Origin: Mycobacterium lentiflavum
GTDB lineage: Bacteria; Actinomycetota; Actinomycetes; Mycobacteriales; Mycobacteriaceae
NCBI RefSeq assembly: GCF_022374895.2
Contig: NZ_CP092423.2
Location: 1,922,001-1,986,000, forward strand
DNA length: 64,000 nt
Reading direction: 5' to 3'
Under the pieces are notes generated by a model. It ran no database searches. It was not told the DNA's origin and saw nothing but the letters and a program-made list of their open reading frames with translations. The position numbers were made by a program, and so were the translations under genes. Shown piece after piece: positions 9,576 through 18,751 of this stretch (its first letter is position 1; every line of letters starts with the position of its first letter).

Positions 9576-10718
9576 TCAACTGCGCGCCACCAGTTTGACC
9601 GCGTCGCGGTGCAGGCGGCCGAAGTTGTAATAGGCAGCGCAGGCCCCCTCGGGCGACACCATGCACGTGCCGATCGGCGTCTCGGGTGTGCACGCGGTGC
9701 CGAAAACCTTGCATTCCCAAGGCTTCAGCACACCCTTGAGCACCTCGCCGCATTGACATGCCTTCGGGTCGGCGACGCGCACGCCGGGCATCGCGAACCG
9801 CAGTTCGGCGTCGAACTCGGCGAAGTCGTCGTGCAGCCGCAGCGCGCTTTGCGAAATGAACCCCAGGCCGCGCCACTCGAAGTGCGGACGCAGCGCGAAC
9901 ACCTTGCCCATCAACGCCAGCGCGGCCGGGTTGCCGTGCTCGGGCACCACCCGCTTGTACTGGTTCTCCACCTCGCAGCGGCCCTCGCGGATCTGGCGCA
10001 GCAGCATCGCGACCGAGGCCAGGATGTCCAGCGGCTCGAATCCGGCTACCACCAACGGCTTTCGATACACATCGGGGACGAAACGATATGGCCGGTTGCC
10101 GACCACGGTCGACACGTGGCCGGGACCGATGAACCCCGACAGCCGCAGATCCGGCGACTCCAGGATCGCCTTGATCGGCGGCACGATCGTGACGTGGTTA
10201 CAGAACACGCTGAAATTCGGCAGTCCAAGCTCGCGTGCCCGCACCAGCGTGACCGCGGTGGACGGTGCGGTGGTTTCGAAGCCGATCGCGAAGAACACGA
10301 CATGCTTGTCCGGGTTGTCCACCGCGATCTTGCAGGCGTCCAGCGGTGAATACACGAAACGCACGTCGGCGCCACGGGCCTTGACGTCCAACAGGCTTCC
10401 GTTCGAACCGGGCACCCGCATCATGTCGCCGAAGCAGGTGAAGATCACGTCGGGCTGACCGGCCAGCCACATCGCGTCGTCGATGCGGCCCATCGGGATC
10501 ACGCAGACCGGGCAGCCCGGCCCGTGCACCAATTCGACGTTGTCGGGCAGCAGATGCTCGATGCCGTGCCGGTAGATGGTGTGGGTGTGCCCGCCGCACA
10601 CCTCCATGAACTTGAACTGTTCGCCTTCTTGGGAGGCGCCGGTGCCGGCCAGGTGCTCGATCGCGACGAGCAGCTTGCGAGCCGCCGCAGGATCGCGGAA
10701 TTCGTCAACGAATTTCAT
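9576..10718 (-). CDS. hypD: Hydrogenase maturation protein HypD
   Basis: 380 residues. HypD is the [4Fe-4S] scaffold on which, with HypC, the Fe(CN)2CO group of the [NiFe] active site is assembled. Seen here: MEVCGGHTHTIYRHG near residue 40, GPGCPVCVIP, and the Fe-S-binding C-terminal block with CQCGEVLKGV, WECKVFGTACTPETP, IGTCMVSPEGACAAYYNFGR. It starts 12 bases after the second hypC and is followed by the DUF6390 gene. Length and motifs are complete. Confidence 0.97.
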   Translation of the reverse strand: MKFVDEFRDPAAARKLLVAIEHLAGTGASQEGEQFKFMEVCGGHTHTIYRHGIEHLLPDNVELVHGPGCPVCVIPMGRIDDAMWLAGQPDVIFTCFGDMMRVPGSNGSLLDVKARGADVRFVYSPLDACKIAVDNPDKHVVFFAIGFETTAPSTAVTLVRARELGLPNFSVFCNHVTIVPPIKAILESPDLRLSGFIGPGHVSTVVGNRPYRFVPDVYRKPLVVAGFEPLDILASVAMLLRQIREGRCEVENQYKRVVPEHGNPAALALMGKVFALRPHFEWRGLGFISQSALRLHDDFAEFDAELRFAMPGVRVADPKACQCGEVLKGVLKPWECKVFGTACTPETPIGTCMVSPEGACAAYYNFGRLHRDAVKLVARS

Positions 10719-10730
10719 TGCCGTCCCCCT

Positions 10731-11003
10731 TTAGACGATGGCCGACGAGTCGAAGGCTTCCATTTCGGCGGTGTAGGCCTCGCCGAGCCCTTTGATCGCG
10801 GCCAAGGTCAGCAGCGCCTCGGTTTCGTCGATCTTGGCCATCGCGAACCCCACGTGGACCAGCACCCACTCGTCGGGCTCGGGCATGTCGTCTTCCAGCA
10901 GGCGCACGCTGATCGTGCGCTGCACGCCGCTGACGTCGACCTTCGCCAAATAGTTTGCGAGGTCGGTGATTTCAACGATCCGGCCCGGAATTCCAAGGCA
11001 CAT
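10731..11003 (-). CDS. hypC: Hydrogenase maturation chaperone HypC (second copy)
   Basis: A 90-residue HypC with the essential N-terminal Met-Cys2: MCLGIPGRIVEI. HypC shuttles the Fe(CN)2CO intermediate between HypD and the large-subunit precursor. It is placed directly before hypD and 15 bases after hypE, the classic hypE-hypC-hypD arrangement in reverse order. A second HypC lies next to the maturation protease at 15871-16134. The two differ after the first seven residues, so they may serve different steps. Confidence 0.95.
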   Translation of the reverse strand: MCLGIPGRIVEITDLANYLAKVDVSGVQRTISVRLLEDDMPEPDEWVLVHVGFAMAKIDETEALLTLAAIKGLGEAYTAEMEAFDSSAIV

Positions 11004-11018
11004 GTCCGCTCCTTTCTC

Positions 11019-12119
11019 TCAGCAGATCCGGGGGAGCGGATCCCCGACGAGCATGTCGACGATCCGGGTACCGCCGAATCCGGTGCGCAGTACCACGGCG
11101 TCCGCGGGTTCGGTGACGATTTCCCCGACCTCGGCCGCCTGCGCGCCCAGCGGATGCGACCGCAGTGCGGCCAGTCCGGCCTCGGCTTCCTCCGGCGCGA
11201 CGACGGCGACGAACTTGCCCTCGTTGGCGACGTAGAGCGGATCGATGCCGAGCAGTTCGCACGCGCCATTGACGGTTGCCTGCAGCGGGAGTCGCTCCTC
11301 GTCGAGCACCACCCCGAGACCGCAGGCCTGGGCCAGCTCGTTGCACACCGTGCCGACACCGCCGCGGGTGGCGTCACGCAGCCAGCGGGTGGACGGCGCC
11401 GCGGCCATCAGCAATTCGACCAGCGGGCTGACGCAGGCGGTGTCGGAGGCGATGTCGGCCTCGATGGCCAGATCGCCGCGGGCCAGCATTACGGCCATGC
11501 CGTGATCGCCCATCGACCCGGACAACAACAGTTTGTCTCCGGCGCGCACCGAATCCGCGGACAGAGCGCGTCCGGCCGGGATGACGCCGGCTCCCGCGGT
11601 GGTGATGAACAGCCCGTCGGCGGCGCCGTTGGGCACCACCTTGGTGTCGCCGGTGACGATCTGCACACCCGCCGTCGCGGCGGCCGCGGCCATATCGGCG
11701 ACGATCTCTTTCAACTCGGCGATCGCGAAGCCCTCTTCGAGTACGAACGCCGCCGATATCCAGGCCGGCACGGCCCCGGTCATCGCCAGGTCGTTGCAGG
11801 TGCCATAGACGGCGAGCTCACCGATGGAACCGCCCGGAAAACGCCTGGGCTGCACCACAAAAGAATCGGTCGACATCGCCAGTCGCTCGCCGCTGGGCAA
11901 CGTGAGCACGGCGCCGTCGCCCAGTGACTCCAGCGCCGGGTTGCGAAACGCCTCCATGAACACCGCGTCCACCAGCGCCGCCGACGCTTTGCCGCCGGCG
12001 CCGTGCGCCAGCGTCACATGCTCGTCGAGCAACCGGGGGCGGCGCCGGCGAAACGACTCGATCCGCTCGATCACCTCGCCCTCGGCGAAGCGCGGCCCCG
12101 ACGAAAGATAGTTGTTCAC
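11019..12119 (-). CDS. hypE: Hydrogenase maturation protein HypE (carbamoyl-phosphate-derived cyanide synthesis)
   Basis: 366 residues of the PurM-like ATP-binding family. It dehydrates the carbamoyl group that HypF places on its C-terminal Cys, giving a thiocyanate used for the CN ligands. The required tail is intact: the protein ends PRIC. N-terminal features include LAHGAGGKASAALVDAVF and LTLPSGERLAMSTDSFVV. The start is GTG 12119, whose GTGA overlaps the stop of the SIS gene by four bases; the upstream ATG frame would lie inside that gene. Confidence 0.96.
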   Translation of the reverse strand: MNNYLSSGPRFAEGEVIERIESFRRRRPRLLDEHVTLAHGAGGKASAALVDAVFMEAFRNPALESLGDGAVLTLPSGERLAMSTDSFVVQPRRFPGGSIGELAVYGTCNDLAMTGAVPAWISAAFVLEEGFAIAELKEIVADMAAAAATAGVQIVTGDTKVVPNGAADGLFITTAGAGVIPAGRALSADSVRAGDKLLLSGSMGDHGMAVMLARGDLAIEADIASDTACVSPLVELLMAAAPSTRWLRDATRGGVGTVCNELAQACGLGVVLDEERLPLQATVNGACELLGIDPLYVANEGKFVAVVAPEEAEAGLAALRSHPLGAQAAEVGEIVTEPADAVVLRTGFGGTRIVDMLVGDPLPRIC

Positions 12120-12778
12120 GCGGCCCCCAGACCTCGGGATCGTTCGTGAACCGCCAGCCACAGCTGATAGCCCAGCAGCGCTTGGGATTCCTGGATCCGG
12201 TGCACGCTTTGCGATCGAACGACGAAGCAGACGTCCACATTTGGATTGTTGGCGAAGGCACCGCCGTCGTAGCCGGCGAAACCGATGGTGTACAGGCCGC
12301 GTTGGTGCGCTTCGGCCAGCGCGGTGAGCAGATTCGGCGAGTTGCCGCTCGTCGACATCGCGATGGCGATGTCACCGGCCTGCGCGCGGGCGATCAGCTG
12401 CCGGGCGAATACCAGCTCGAACCCGACATCGTTGCCCAGCGCGGTGACGATTGCCTGGTCGGCGGTCAACGGCCAGGCCGGCAGCGACGTGCCGATCGGC
12501 GGCCGGGCGAACAAGGAGGCAAGGGTAGTGGAATCCGTGCAGCTGCCGCCGTTTCCGAAGGTGAACATCCGCCCGCCCGCGGCGAAGCGGCGTGCCGTCT
12601 CGGTGGCGGCCACGTCCAGCAGCTCGGCGTTGGCGTCCAGCGTGGCGCGCCGCAATGCCAGGCTTTCGGCCGCTTTCGCCCGGGCCGAGGCGGCCAGATC
12701 GGCGAGCAGTGCGGTGGGGTCGTCCTCCTCGGCATCGATGAACGGATAGAGAAAGTTGGTGGGTTCGTCGTGACTCAT
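12116..12778 (-). CDS. SIS-domain protein, GmhA/phosphoheptose-isomerase-like, in hydrogenase island
   Basis: 220 residues with a single SIS (sugar isomerase) domain. Phosphosugar-binding elements are present: FTFGNGGSCTDSTTLAS, then IAIAMSTSGNSPNLLTALAEA. This resembles D-sedoheptulose-7-phosphate isomerase GmhA, which has no obvious role in mycobacterial hydrogenase assembly. It overlaps the upstream SIS-HypC gene by one base (TGATG) and hypE by four (GTGA), so it is translated with maturation genes. A TTG lies one codon upstream of ATG 12778. Fold certain, reaction unknown. Confidence 0.8.
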   Translation of the reverse strand: MSHDEPTNFLYPFIDAEEDDPTALLADLAASARAKAAESLALRRATLDANAELLDVAATETARRFAAGGRMFTFGNGGSCTDSTTLASLFARPPIGTSLPAWPLTADQAIVTALGNDVGFELVFARQLIARAQAGDIAIAMSTSGNSPNLLTALAEAHQRGLYTIGFAGYDGGAFANNPNVDVCFVVRSQSVHRIQESQALLGYQLWLAVHERSRGLGAA

Positions 12779-13518
12779 CAAGCGTCCTCGATTCGGCCGA
12801 TCGCGGTGCCGGCATGCACGAGCACCAAATCACCTGTGGCAACGGGGCCGACGAGCGTGGTCACGACGTTCTCGACCCCGCGCGCGGTGCGTACAGTGGC
12901 CGTGTCGTCGGCGGAGTCGGCCGTCACCTCGCCCAGGCGACCCTCGTCGCTGCACGTCACGCACACTAGGTCCGTCGGGTCACACTGCGACGAGCCGGGT
13001 TTGAGCAGCCCGGAGTGCTCGAAGCAGACGTGCGTGAGCTCCCACAGCAGGTGATAGAACAACACGAAGCCACCGGTCGCGGGCACGCGCGGATCCGGGT
13101 CGTCCAGCCACAGCACGTGATCGGCCATTCCTGCCTGCGGTCGTTCGCCGCTGCCGATCCACATCGTGGTGGCACCCCATGCGGGACTACGTCGCATCAC
13201 CGAGCGCACGTCCGCGTCGTCCGCACGCGAGACCGCGACCACGATGTCGCCGGGGCGCACCGAAACTCGCACCAGATCAACCAAATCGGGCCCGGTGAGT
13301 GCGACGGCGGGCAATGCGCGTTTCCCCACGATCACCGGATGGACGAACTCGACCGCGATGTGCAGCGCATGCGGCTCCCAGGACGGGGCGATGGACCACA
13401 TGGTGGCGCCGGCGGCGAACCGCTTGGCCAACGTGAAGGCTGCAGCGGCCAAGTCGGTGGCTAGATCCGAGGCCAGTTCGGCGCCGAGCCCGCGGTCGAT
13501 CGCCGTGAACGTCGTCAT
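12778..13518 (-). CDS. SIS-like domain fused to a C-terminal HypC/HupF domain
   Basis: 246 residues. About residues 1-175 look like a degenerate SIS domain ([51 protein letters not shown]). Residues 185-246 are HypC-like: [46 protein letters not shown]. The HypC Cys is normally residue 2 after Met; here the part carries C186 and C189 inside a longer chain, so no free N-terminal Cys exists. It overlaps hypF by four bases (ATGA) and the SIS gene by one. Possibly a carrier or delivery factor for the iron group; role inferred from context only. Confidence 0.75.
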   Translation of the reverse strand: MTTFTAIDRGLGAELASDLATDLAAAAFTLAKRFAAGATMWSIAPSWEPHALHIAVEFVHPVIVGKRALPAVALTGPDLVDLVRVSVRPGDIVVAVSRADDADVRSVMRRSPAWGATTMWIGSGERPQAGMADHVLWLDDPDPRVPATGGFVLFYHLLWELTHVCFEHSGLLKPGSSQCDPTDLVCVTCSDEGRLGEVTADSADDTATVRTARGVENVVTTLVGPVATGDLVLVHAGTAIGRIEDA

Positions 13519-15869
13519 GACATCTCCTCGAGTGCGGTGAGCATCGAGATCGCCGCCTGGCCCAACGCCAGCCCGCCGTCGTTAGGCGGCACGGTGTGAT
13601 GGGTCAGCACCTCAAAACCATTGCGCTGCAGCAGCTCACGACAGCCGCGTGAGAGCAGCACGTTCTGGAAAACACCGCCGGTCAGGCCCACCAGCCGGAT
13701 CGGGCCGGCCACCTGCGCCACCACCTTGGCTACCGCGATCGCGACCGCCCGGTGAAACGCGGCGGCCAGCAGCGCCGTTGGTGTGCCCGCGTACAGCGCC
13801 GACACCGTCGTCTGGATGCACGGGGCGGGATCGATCACCCCGTCGGCCCGCACGGTCAGCGGCAGCGACGGACCGGGGCCCGCGGCGCGCTCGGCCAGCG
13901 CCTCGAGTTCGATGGCGGCCTGGCCTTCGTAGTCGATGCGGTGGCGCACCCCCAACAGCGAGGCGATCGCGTCGAACAACCGGCCCATGCTGGAACACGG
14001 CACACATCCGGTACCGCTCTCTAATTGTGAACGGGTGAGCCGCAATTCCTCAACCGAAGCCGCGGCGACCGGCGCCAGTTGCGGGGTCCAGTCGATGCCG
14101 GCCATCCACAACTGGGACAGCGCCATCCGCCACGGGTTGCGAACGGCGGCGTCGCCGCCTGGCAGCGGCACCGGCAGCAGGTGGCCGGCCCGCACGAAGC
14201 GGTGGCTGTCGTGACCGAGGACGAGGATCTCCCCGCCCCAGATGGTGTCGTCACAGCCGTAGCCGGTGCCGTCGAAGGAGACGCCGACCACGGGTTCACC
14301 GAGGCGGCCGTGTTCGGCCAACAGCGACACCACATGCGCGTGATGGTGCTGGACGAGATCGAGCGGCCGATCACCGGCGCGCCGCTCAGCCCAGCTGCGG
14401 GTGTGATACCCCGGGTGCAGGTCGGCGGCCAATCTGGCCGGCTCACCCCGGATTTCGCCGAGTTGACGCACCGCACGCTCGAACGCCCGCAGCGTCTCCC
14501 AGCTGGCCATGTCGCCGATGTGACCGGACAGGTAGGCGCGCGAACCGTCGGTGAGGCAGCAGGTGTTCTTCAGCTCGCCGCCCACCGCGAGCACCGCCGG
14601 ACCGCTGCGCCCCAGATCGACCGGCAGTGGGGCATAACCGCGCGACCGGCGAATCGGAAGCACCTGGGCCCCTTGGTCTTTGACTTGGTCTTTGACCACC
14701 CGCACCACCGAGTCGTCACACGGCACGTGAATGGGCCGGTCGTGATCGAGGATCGCGTCGCAGAGTCCCGGAAGCCTGGACGTGACGTCGTCGTCGGTGA
14801 AACAGATGGGTTCCTCGGTTCGGTTGGCGCTGGTGAACACCAGCGCCTCGGGTGCGGGTGTCAGCAGCAGGTGGTGGACGGGGGAGTACGGCAGCATCAG
14901 CCCCAGCAGCGGGCTACCGGGGGCGACGGCCGCAGCGACCGGCGCGCCCGGGCGGCGCCGCAACAACACGATCGGGCGCGCCGGACTCGACAACACCGCG
15001 GCCTCGAGGTCGTCGATCTCGGCGTAGCGGCGCGCGACGTCCAAGTTGCGGACCAGCATGGCAAACGGCTTGGCGCCGCGCGCTTTTCGTGACCGCAATG
15101 CCCCGACGGCCGTTTCGTCGTCGGCGGCACACGCCAGGTGGTAGCCCCCGATGCCCTTGATGGCGACCACCGCGCCGGCCACCAGCGCCCGTTGGGCGGC
15201 GGCCAGCGCCGCGTCCGACCTCGCGACCCGCCCGTCCTGCGAGCAGAACCACAGCGAGGGACCGCATTCGGGGCAGGCGATCGGCTGGGCGTGGAACCGT
15301 CGATTCGCGGGATCGTGGTATTCGGCCGCACATCGCGCGCACATCGGAAACGCCGCCATCGTGGTGGCCGGCCGGTCGTACGGCAATTCGCGGATGATGG
15401 TGAACCGCGGTCCACAGTTGGTGCACGTGACGAACGGGTGGCGGTAGCGCCGATTGTGTGGGTCGAACAGCTCGGTGACACAGTCGTCGCACGCCGCGAT
15501 ATCGGGCGGAATCGGGGTGGTGGCACCGGCGTTCGTCTGACTCGCCACGATCCGGAAGTCTTGCCGCCCACTGGTATCCGCGGCCAGGTCCACCACGCTG
15601 ACGCTGGCGATGCGGGCGAGCGGCGGGGCCTGCGCACGCAACCGGCGACCGAACTCCGCCACGCGTGCCGGCTCGCCCTGTACCTCGAGAAAGACCGCGC
15701 CGGAGTCATTACCGACGAACCCGGCCAGGCCGAGCTCGCCGGCGATCCGGTGCACGAACGGTCGGAAGCCAACCCCTTGAACGACACCGGTCACAATGAA
15801 GCGCTGCCGCAGCTGCGGGTAGGAGACGTCGGACCGAAGCAGCAGGGGCCCCGACGAAAGGCCGGTCAT
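13515..15869 (-). CDS. hypF: Carbamoyltransferase HypF
   Basis: 784 residues, full length for the family. Domains in order: acylphosphatase ([20 protein letters not shown], residues about 25-110), two zinc fingers ([40 protein letters not shown]), YrdC-like ([14 protein letters not shown]) and the Kae1-like carbamoyltransferase part ([40 protein letters not shown]). It carbamoylates the C-terminal Cys of HypE from carbamoyl phosphate. It starts one base after the upstream hypC stop and overlaps the SIS-HypC fusion downstream. Confidence 0.97.
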   Translation of the reverse strand: MTGLSSGPLLLRSDVSYPQLRQRFIVTGVVQGVGFRPFVHRIAGELGLAGFVGNDSGAVFLEVQGEPARVAEFGRRLRAQAPPLARIASVSVVDLAADTSGRQDFRIVASQTNAGATTPIPPDIAACDDCVTELFDPHNRRYRHPFVTCTNCGPRFTIIRELPYDRPATTMAAFPMCARCAAEYHDPANRRFHAQPIACPECGPSLWFCSQDGRVARSDAALAAAQRALVAGAVVAIKGIGGYHLACAADDETAVGALRSRKARGAKPFAMLVRNLDVARRYAEIDDLEAAVLSSPARPIVLLRRRPGAPVAAAVAPGSPLLGLMLPYSPVHHLLLTPAPEALVFTSANRTEEPICFTDDDVTSRLPGLCDAILDHDRPIHVPCDDSVVRVVKDQVKDQGAQVLPIRRSRGYAPLPVDLGRSGPAVLAVGGELKNTCCLTDGSRAYLSGHIGDMASWETLRAFERAVRQLGEIRGEPARLAADLHPGYHTRSWAERRAGDRPLDLVQHHHAHVVSLLAEHGRLGEPVVGVSFDGTGYGCDDTIWGGEILVLGHDSHRFVRAGHLLPVPLPGGDAAVRNPWRMALSQLWMAGIDWTPQLAPVAAASVEELRLTRSQLESGTGCVPCSSMGRLFDAIASLLGVRHRIDYEGQAAIELEALAERAAGPGPSLPLTVRADGVIDPAPCIQTTVSALYAGTPTALLAAAFHRAVAIAVAKVVAQVAGPIRLVGLTGGVFQNVLLSRGCRELLQRNGFEVLTHHTVPPNDGGLALGQAAISMLTALEEMS

Positions 15870-15870
15870 C

Positions 15871-16134
15871 TCAACCGCCCTCCGGGAGGGTGGGATCGAT
15901 GCCGCCCCGGCCCATCAGTTCGAGACCGGCCATCGCCTGCTCGGCACCGGCGCGATCCGTCTTCTCGACCACGAAGCCCATGTGGATGATCACCCAGTCA
16001 CCGCGCTCGAACGTCTCTTCCGGCAGCATGCCGACGTTGACCTTCCGCTGCTCGCCGGCGACGTCGACCAGCGCCAGCTGGCCCTCGTAACCATCCAGCA
16101 TCCCGATCACTTGACCGGGTATCCCCAAACACAT
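15871..16134 (-). CDS. hypC: Hydrogenase maturation chaperone HypC (first copy)
   Basis: 87 residues beginning [20 protein letters not shown], with the functional Cys2. Typical HypC OB-fold strands follow ([34 protein letters not shown]). It sits between the maturation protease (one base upstream) and hypF. With the hypC next to hypD and the HypC domain of the fusion protein, the island carries three HypC-type domains. ATG 16134 was chosen because the MCLGIPG start is diagnostic. Confidence 0.95.
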   Translation of the reverse strand: MCLGIPGQVIGMLDGYEGQLALVDVAGEQRKVNVGMLPEETFERGDWVIIHMGFVVEKTDRAGAEQAMAGLELMGRGGIDPTLPEGG

Positions 16135-16135
16135 C

Positions 16136-16633
16136 TCAGCACTCCTCGCGCACCGCGCAGGCCGTCGGAGCCTGCAGCGCGGCGACGATCTCCTCGATCG
16201 CATGCACGGCCCGCGGAACGGCGTTGGCGACCGGTTCGGTGAGACCGATGCCTTCCTCGACGCTGCCGGCCTCACACCCGACCACAACCGTGTAGGGCGG
16301 ATTGCCGCCGAGCGCCCGCAGGCTGGCGAACACCGAGGCCGGGTCCATACTGTGGCCGTCGAAACCAACTGTGGCACAACCGTAATCATGGTCAGCCTGG
16401 AACACGTGCAGGGTGCCCGGGTGGCCGCGGCTGGGTACCGCGTCGACGAGGACCAGCGTGTCCCAGTCCTCGAGCAGGTCATACGCGAGGTGCATGCCCG
16501 CGATGCCGTAGTCGGTCACGCGGACACTCGGATTGTCGTGTGACAGCCCGGCGTGGCGGATCACTTCGGATCCGAATCCGTCATCGCCCAGGAAGATGTT
16601 GCCGATCCCGGCCACCAGGATGCGCGCGGTCAT
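16136..16633 (-). CDS. Hydrogenase maturation protease (HyaD/HycI family)
   Basis: 165 residues. The family signature is at the N-terminus: ILVAGIGNIFLGDDGFGSEV, with acidic Ni-sensing residues in GDDG. Later GIAGMHLAYDLLEDWDTLVL and LVDAVPSRGHPGTLH match the second metal-ligand region. The enzyme clips the C-terminal peptide from the nickel-loaded large subunit; the expected substrate is the large subunit at 20339-22138, which still carries 22 residues past its last ligand-region His. It lies 17 bases downstream of the 39-aa membrane protein gene. Confidence 0.93.
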   Translation of the reverse strand: MTARILVAGIGNIFLGDDGFGSEVIRHAGLSHDNPSVRVTDYGIAGMHLAYDLLEDWDTLVLVDAVPSRGHPGTLHVFQADHDYGCATVGFDGHSMDPASVFASLRALGGNPPYTVVVGCEAGSVEEGIGLTEPVANAVPRAVHAIEEIVAALQAPTACAVREEC

Positions 16634-16650
16634 TGCCGTCTCCGATGCGG

Positions 16651-16770
16651 CTACATCCGCCTCAATTTAAGGTAGCGGCGGGCGTCGGGCAGCGACACCA
16701 CTCCCAGCACCACCGCGATCCCGACCACCAGGGCGATGACGGCAATGAATATCCAACCTAAGACTTCCAT
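16651..16770 (-). CDS. 39-residue single-pass membrane microprotein (DUF6893-like)
   Basis: A small ORF with a good ribosome site: AAGGAG is six bases before ATG 16770. The protein starts MEVLGWIFIAVIALVVGIAV, one hydrophobic helix of about 22 residues, and ends with a basic tail (RRYLKLRRM). Under the positive-inside rule the C-terminus should be cytoplasmic. It overlaps the end of the 451-aa gene by 13 bases and precedes the maturation protease. I associate such short proteins with the DUF6893 family of actinobacterial hydrogenase loci. It could help tether the soluble hydrogenase to the membrane; this is inference. Confidence 0.75.
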   Translation of the reverse strand: MEVLGWIFIAVIALVVGIAVVLGVVSLPDARRYLKLRRM

Positions 16771-18113
16771 GTCGAACTCCTTTCATGGGTGTTGCTTTCT
16801 GTTTGCAGAGGCTCGACTTCGTCGGGGGAGAAGTACAGGTAACGGCCGTACCAGTCGTGCAGCTCGGCGGCCGGGTCGTCCTCGACCACGACCCCGACAT
16901 GCTTGTTGCCCTCGACGTCCTCGTGCACCGACGTGACACGGGCGGTCTTGCCCGCGACGAAGATGTCCTGGGCGTCGGCGTTGCGCAGCGGCCGCAGCCG
17001 GACCCGGCTGCCGCGCGCGACCGGGATACCGTTCACCAGAACCGCGTCGATCTCGGGTCGAACGGCGTTGTCCGCCAGCGGATCCCACCAGTCGACGCCG
17101 TCGGGGATCTCCGGGACCAGGCCCGCGGGAATGTCGAGCCGGTGCGGATCGCGCAGCACGCCGTGCAGGCGCGCCATCGCGTCGGGCGACATCGTGTCGC
17201 ATTGGTCGATGATCCGTGCGGCCCGCGGATCCGTGGCACGAGCCTGCGCCTTCTCGTCGTCGGTCATCGTCATCACGCGCAGCGTCAGGATCTCGTCGAT
17301 CTCGGTGCAGTCATACAGCGCGGTATTGCTCTGCTCGGCGACCTCGGGGTGGTCGTAGAGAATGATGGGCGAGATCAGCAGCATGTCTTGGCTGCCGGGC
17401 GGACCGGCCAGCACGGGGAAGCAGCGGCGCTGGGTGCACCGCGACACTGCCTCGGCCGCCGGCGGCGGTGGCTCGAGCATCGAGACGAAGCGGCCACCGA
17501 TGGCTTCGGCGATCAGGTGGCTGCCGATCATGGACCGCGCGATCGCGTCGTCCTTGTCCACCGCGGTGTCACTGATATTGTTCAGCCGCACCGAGACTCG
17601 GCGTAACGCGCCGTCGGGCTCGCTGGACACGGTCAGCTCGCCGCGGATCTGCTTGCGTTCGCGGACCAGGCGGCCGCCTTCGAGTTGTTCGACCTCGGTC
17701 GCCGCTGCTGCCACAATCGGCAGTGTCCACGGTGGGTCGTCGAACGCAATAGGGCCGAAGGACCTCTCGCACTCCACGGCTTCGTCCCAGGTCAGCCAGG
17801 AGCCGGCCGGGGTGGTGAGCTCGGCAACCGGTTCGAATAGGTCGTCGGCGGCCGCGCGTTCGGCCCGCCGGCGCTGCAACTGCAGGAACCGCACCACCAG
17901 CGTGAGCGCCCCGGTTCCCTCGATGAGGAACTGCGCCGCCAACTCGTCGTCTTCGCCCAGGCTTGCCTCGGCCGCCCCGGGCGGTCCCAGAACACCGAAC
18001 TGCCAACGTGATTGGTTCTTGCTCGACGTGCCGCGGTACGGATAGAGCAGATAACCCTCGTAGAGCACCGCGTCGGCGACGGCGCGGGCCCGGTCCCAGC
18101 TCGACGTCGTCAT
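16758..18113 (-). CDS. Conserved-context hydrogenase-island protein of unknown function, 451 aa
   Basis: I do not recognise a named family. The protein starts MTTSSWDRARAVADAVLYEG and contains YPYRGTSSKNQSRWQFGVLG near residue 30. Its middle is beta-rich. A CTQRRC pair lies in the central region, and the C-terminal 90 residues form a distinct block (VARGSRVRLRPLRN, then VTSVHEDVEGNKHVGVVVED, GRYLYFSPDEVEPL). No membrane segment, signal or nucleotide-binding loop is visible. ATG 18113 overlaps the DUF6084 stop by ATGA, and its own end overlaps the microprotein gene by 13 bases, so it is tightly coupled to the hydrogenase genes. Confidence 0.8.
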   Translation of the reverse strand: MTTSSWDRARAVADAVLYEGYLLYPYRGTSSKNQSRWQFGVLGPPGAAEASLGEDDELAAQFLIEGTGALTLVVRFLQLQRRRAERAAADDLFEPVAELTTPAGSWLTWDEAVECERSFGPIAFDDPPWTLPIVAAAATEVEQLEGGRLVRERKQIRGELTVSSEPDGALRRVSVRLNNISDTAVDKDDAIARSMIGSHLIAEAIGGRFVSMLEPPPPAAEAVSRCTQRRCFPVLAGPPGSQDMLLISPIILYDHPEVAEQSNTALYDCTEIDEILTLRVMTMTDDEKAQARATDPRAARIIDQCDTMSPDAMARLHGVLRDPHRLDIPAGLVPEIPDGVDWWDPLADNAVRPEIDAVLVNGIPVARGSRVRLRPLRNADAQDIFVAGKTARVTSVHEDVEGNKHVGVVVEDDPAAELHDWYGRYLYFSPDEVEPLQTESNTHERSSTWKS

Positions 18114-18751
18114 GCCGTCGTCCGTTCCGAATCCAGTAGCGAGGTGACCGCCTGGTCGAGGTCGAGCATGCCCTGTACCGACTTGTAATTGGCCAGTGCG
18201 GCGATGGTCTCGTGATTCAACCGGACCCAGCCGGTGTTGGGATAGTGCTGCGCGATCAGCGCCCGCCACGCTTGCACCGGCATGTCGTAGCGGTGCTCGC
18301 GGTCCCACGGCACTTGCTGGACCGAGAAGCCGCGCTCGGACTTGACGAATATGGTTCCGCTGAACAGGAATTGCAGCGGCACTGCGCCGTCGCGCAGCGC
18401 GTGCAGATACTTCGATGCCGCGACCTCGAAGTCGTAGGTGCAATCCAGTGCAAGCTGCACCGTGGTGTGTCCGGCGAATCCGGGCACCATCGCGGTGCAG
18501 TGCTGCCAGAGGAAGCCGTGTTGGGTGCTCGCCCAGCGCTCCCGCGGCCCGAACAAGTCGATCAGCCCGGCCGCCTCCTCGTCGGAGTACGACCGGCGCG
18601 GCGGCTCGATGCGCACCTGAGCGCGCAGCGCGATGGCGTGCACCGGGTCGTCCCCGTCGGCCACGACGCCGACGCGGGCGGTCAGCACCGGGCTGACCGC
18701 GTACGGTTCGGGCGCGACGTCGAGAACGGAGTAGGTCACCTCGACGCTCAT
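18110..18751 (-). CDS. DUF6084-like protein
   Basis: 213 residues, starting MSVEVTYSVLDVAPEPYAVS. The first 70 residues look like an immunoglobulin-type beta sandwich (ALRAQVRIEPPRRSYSDEEA). Later FLWQHCTAMVPGFAGHTTVQ, then FSGTIFVKSERGFSVQQVPW and ALIAQHYPNTGWVRLNHETI. I place it in the family I know as DUF6084, which occurs with group 1h hydrogenase genes in actinobacteria. ATG 18751 overlaps the DUF5947 stop by ATGA, and its stop overlaps the next gene by ATGA. Function unknown. Confidence 0.75.
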   Translation of the reverse strand: MSVEVTYSVLDVAPEPYAVSPVLTARVGVVADGDDPVHAIALRAQVRIEPPRRSYSDEEAAGLIDLFGPRERWASTQHGFLWQHCTAMVPGFAGHTTVQLALDCTYDFEVAASKYLHALRDGAVPLQFLFSGTIFVKSERGFSVQQVPWDREHRYDMPVQAWRALIAQHYPNTGWVRLNHETIAALANYKSVQGMLDLDQAVTSLLDSERTTA

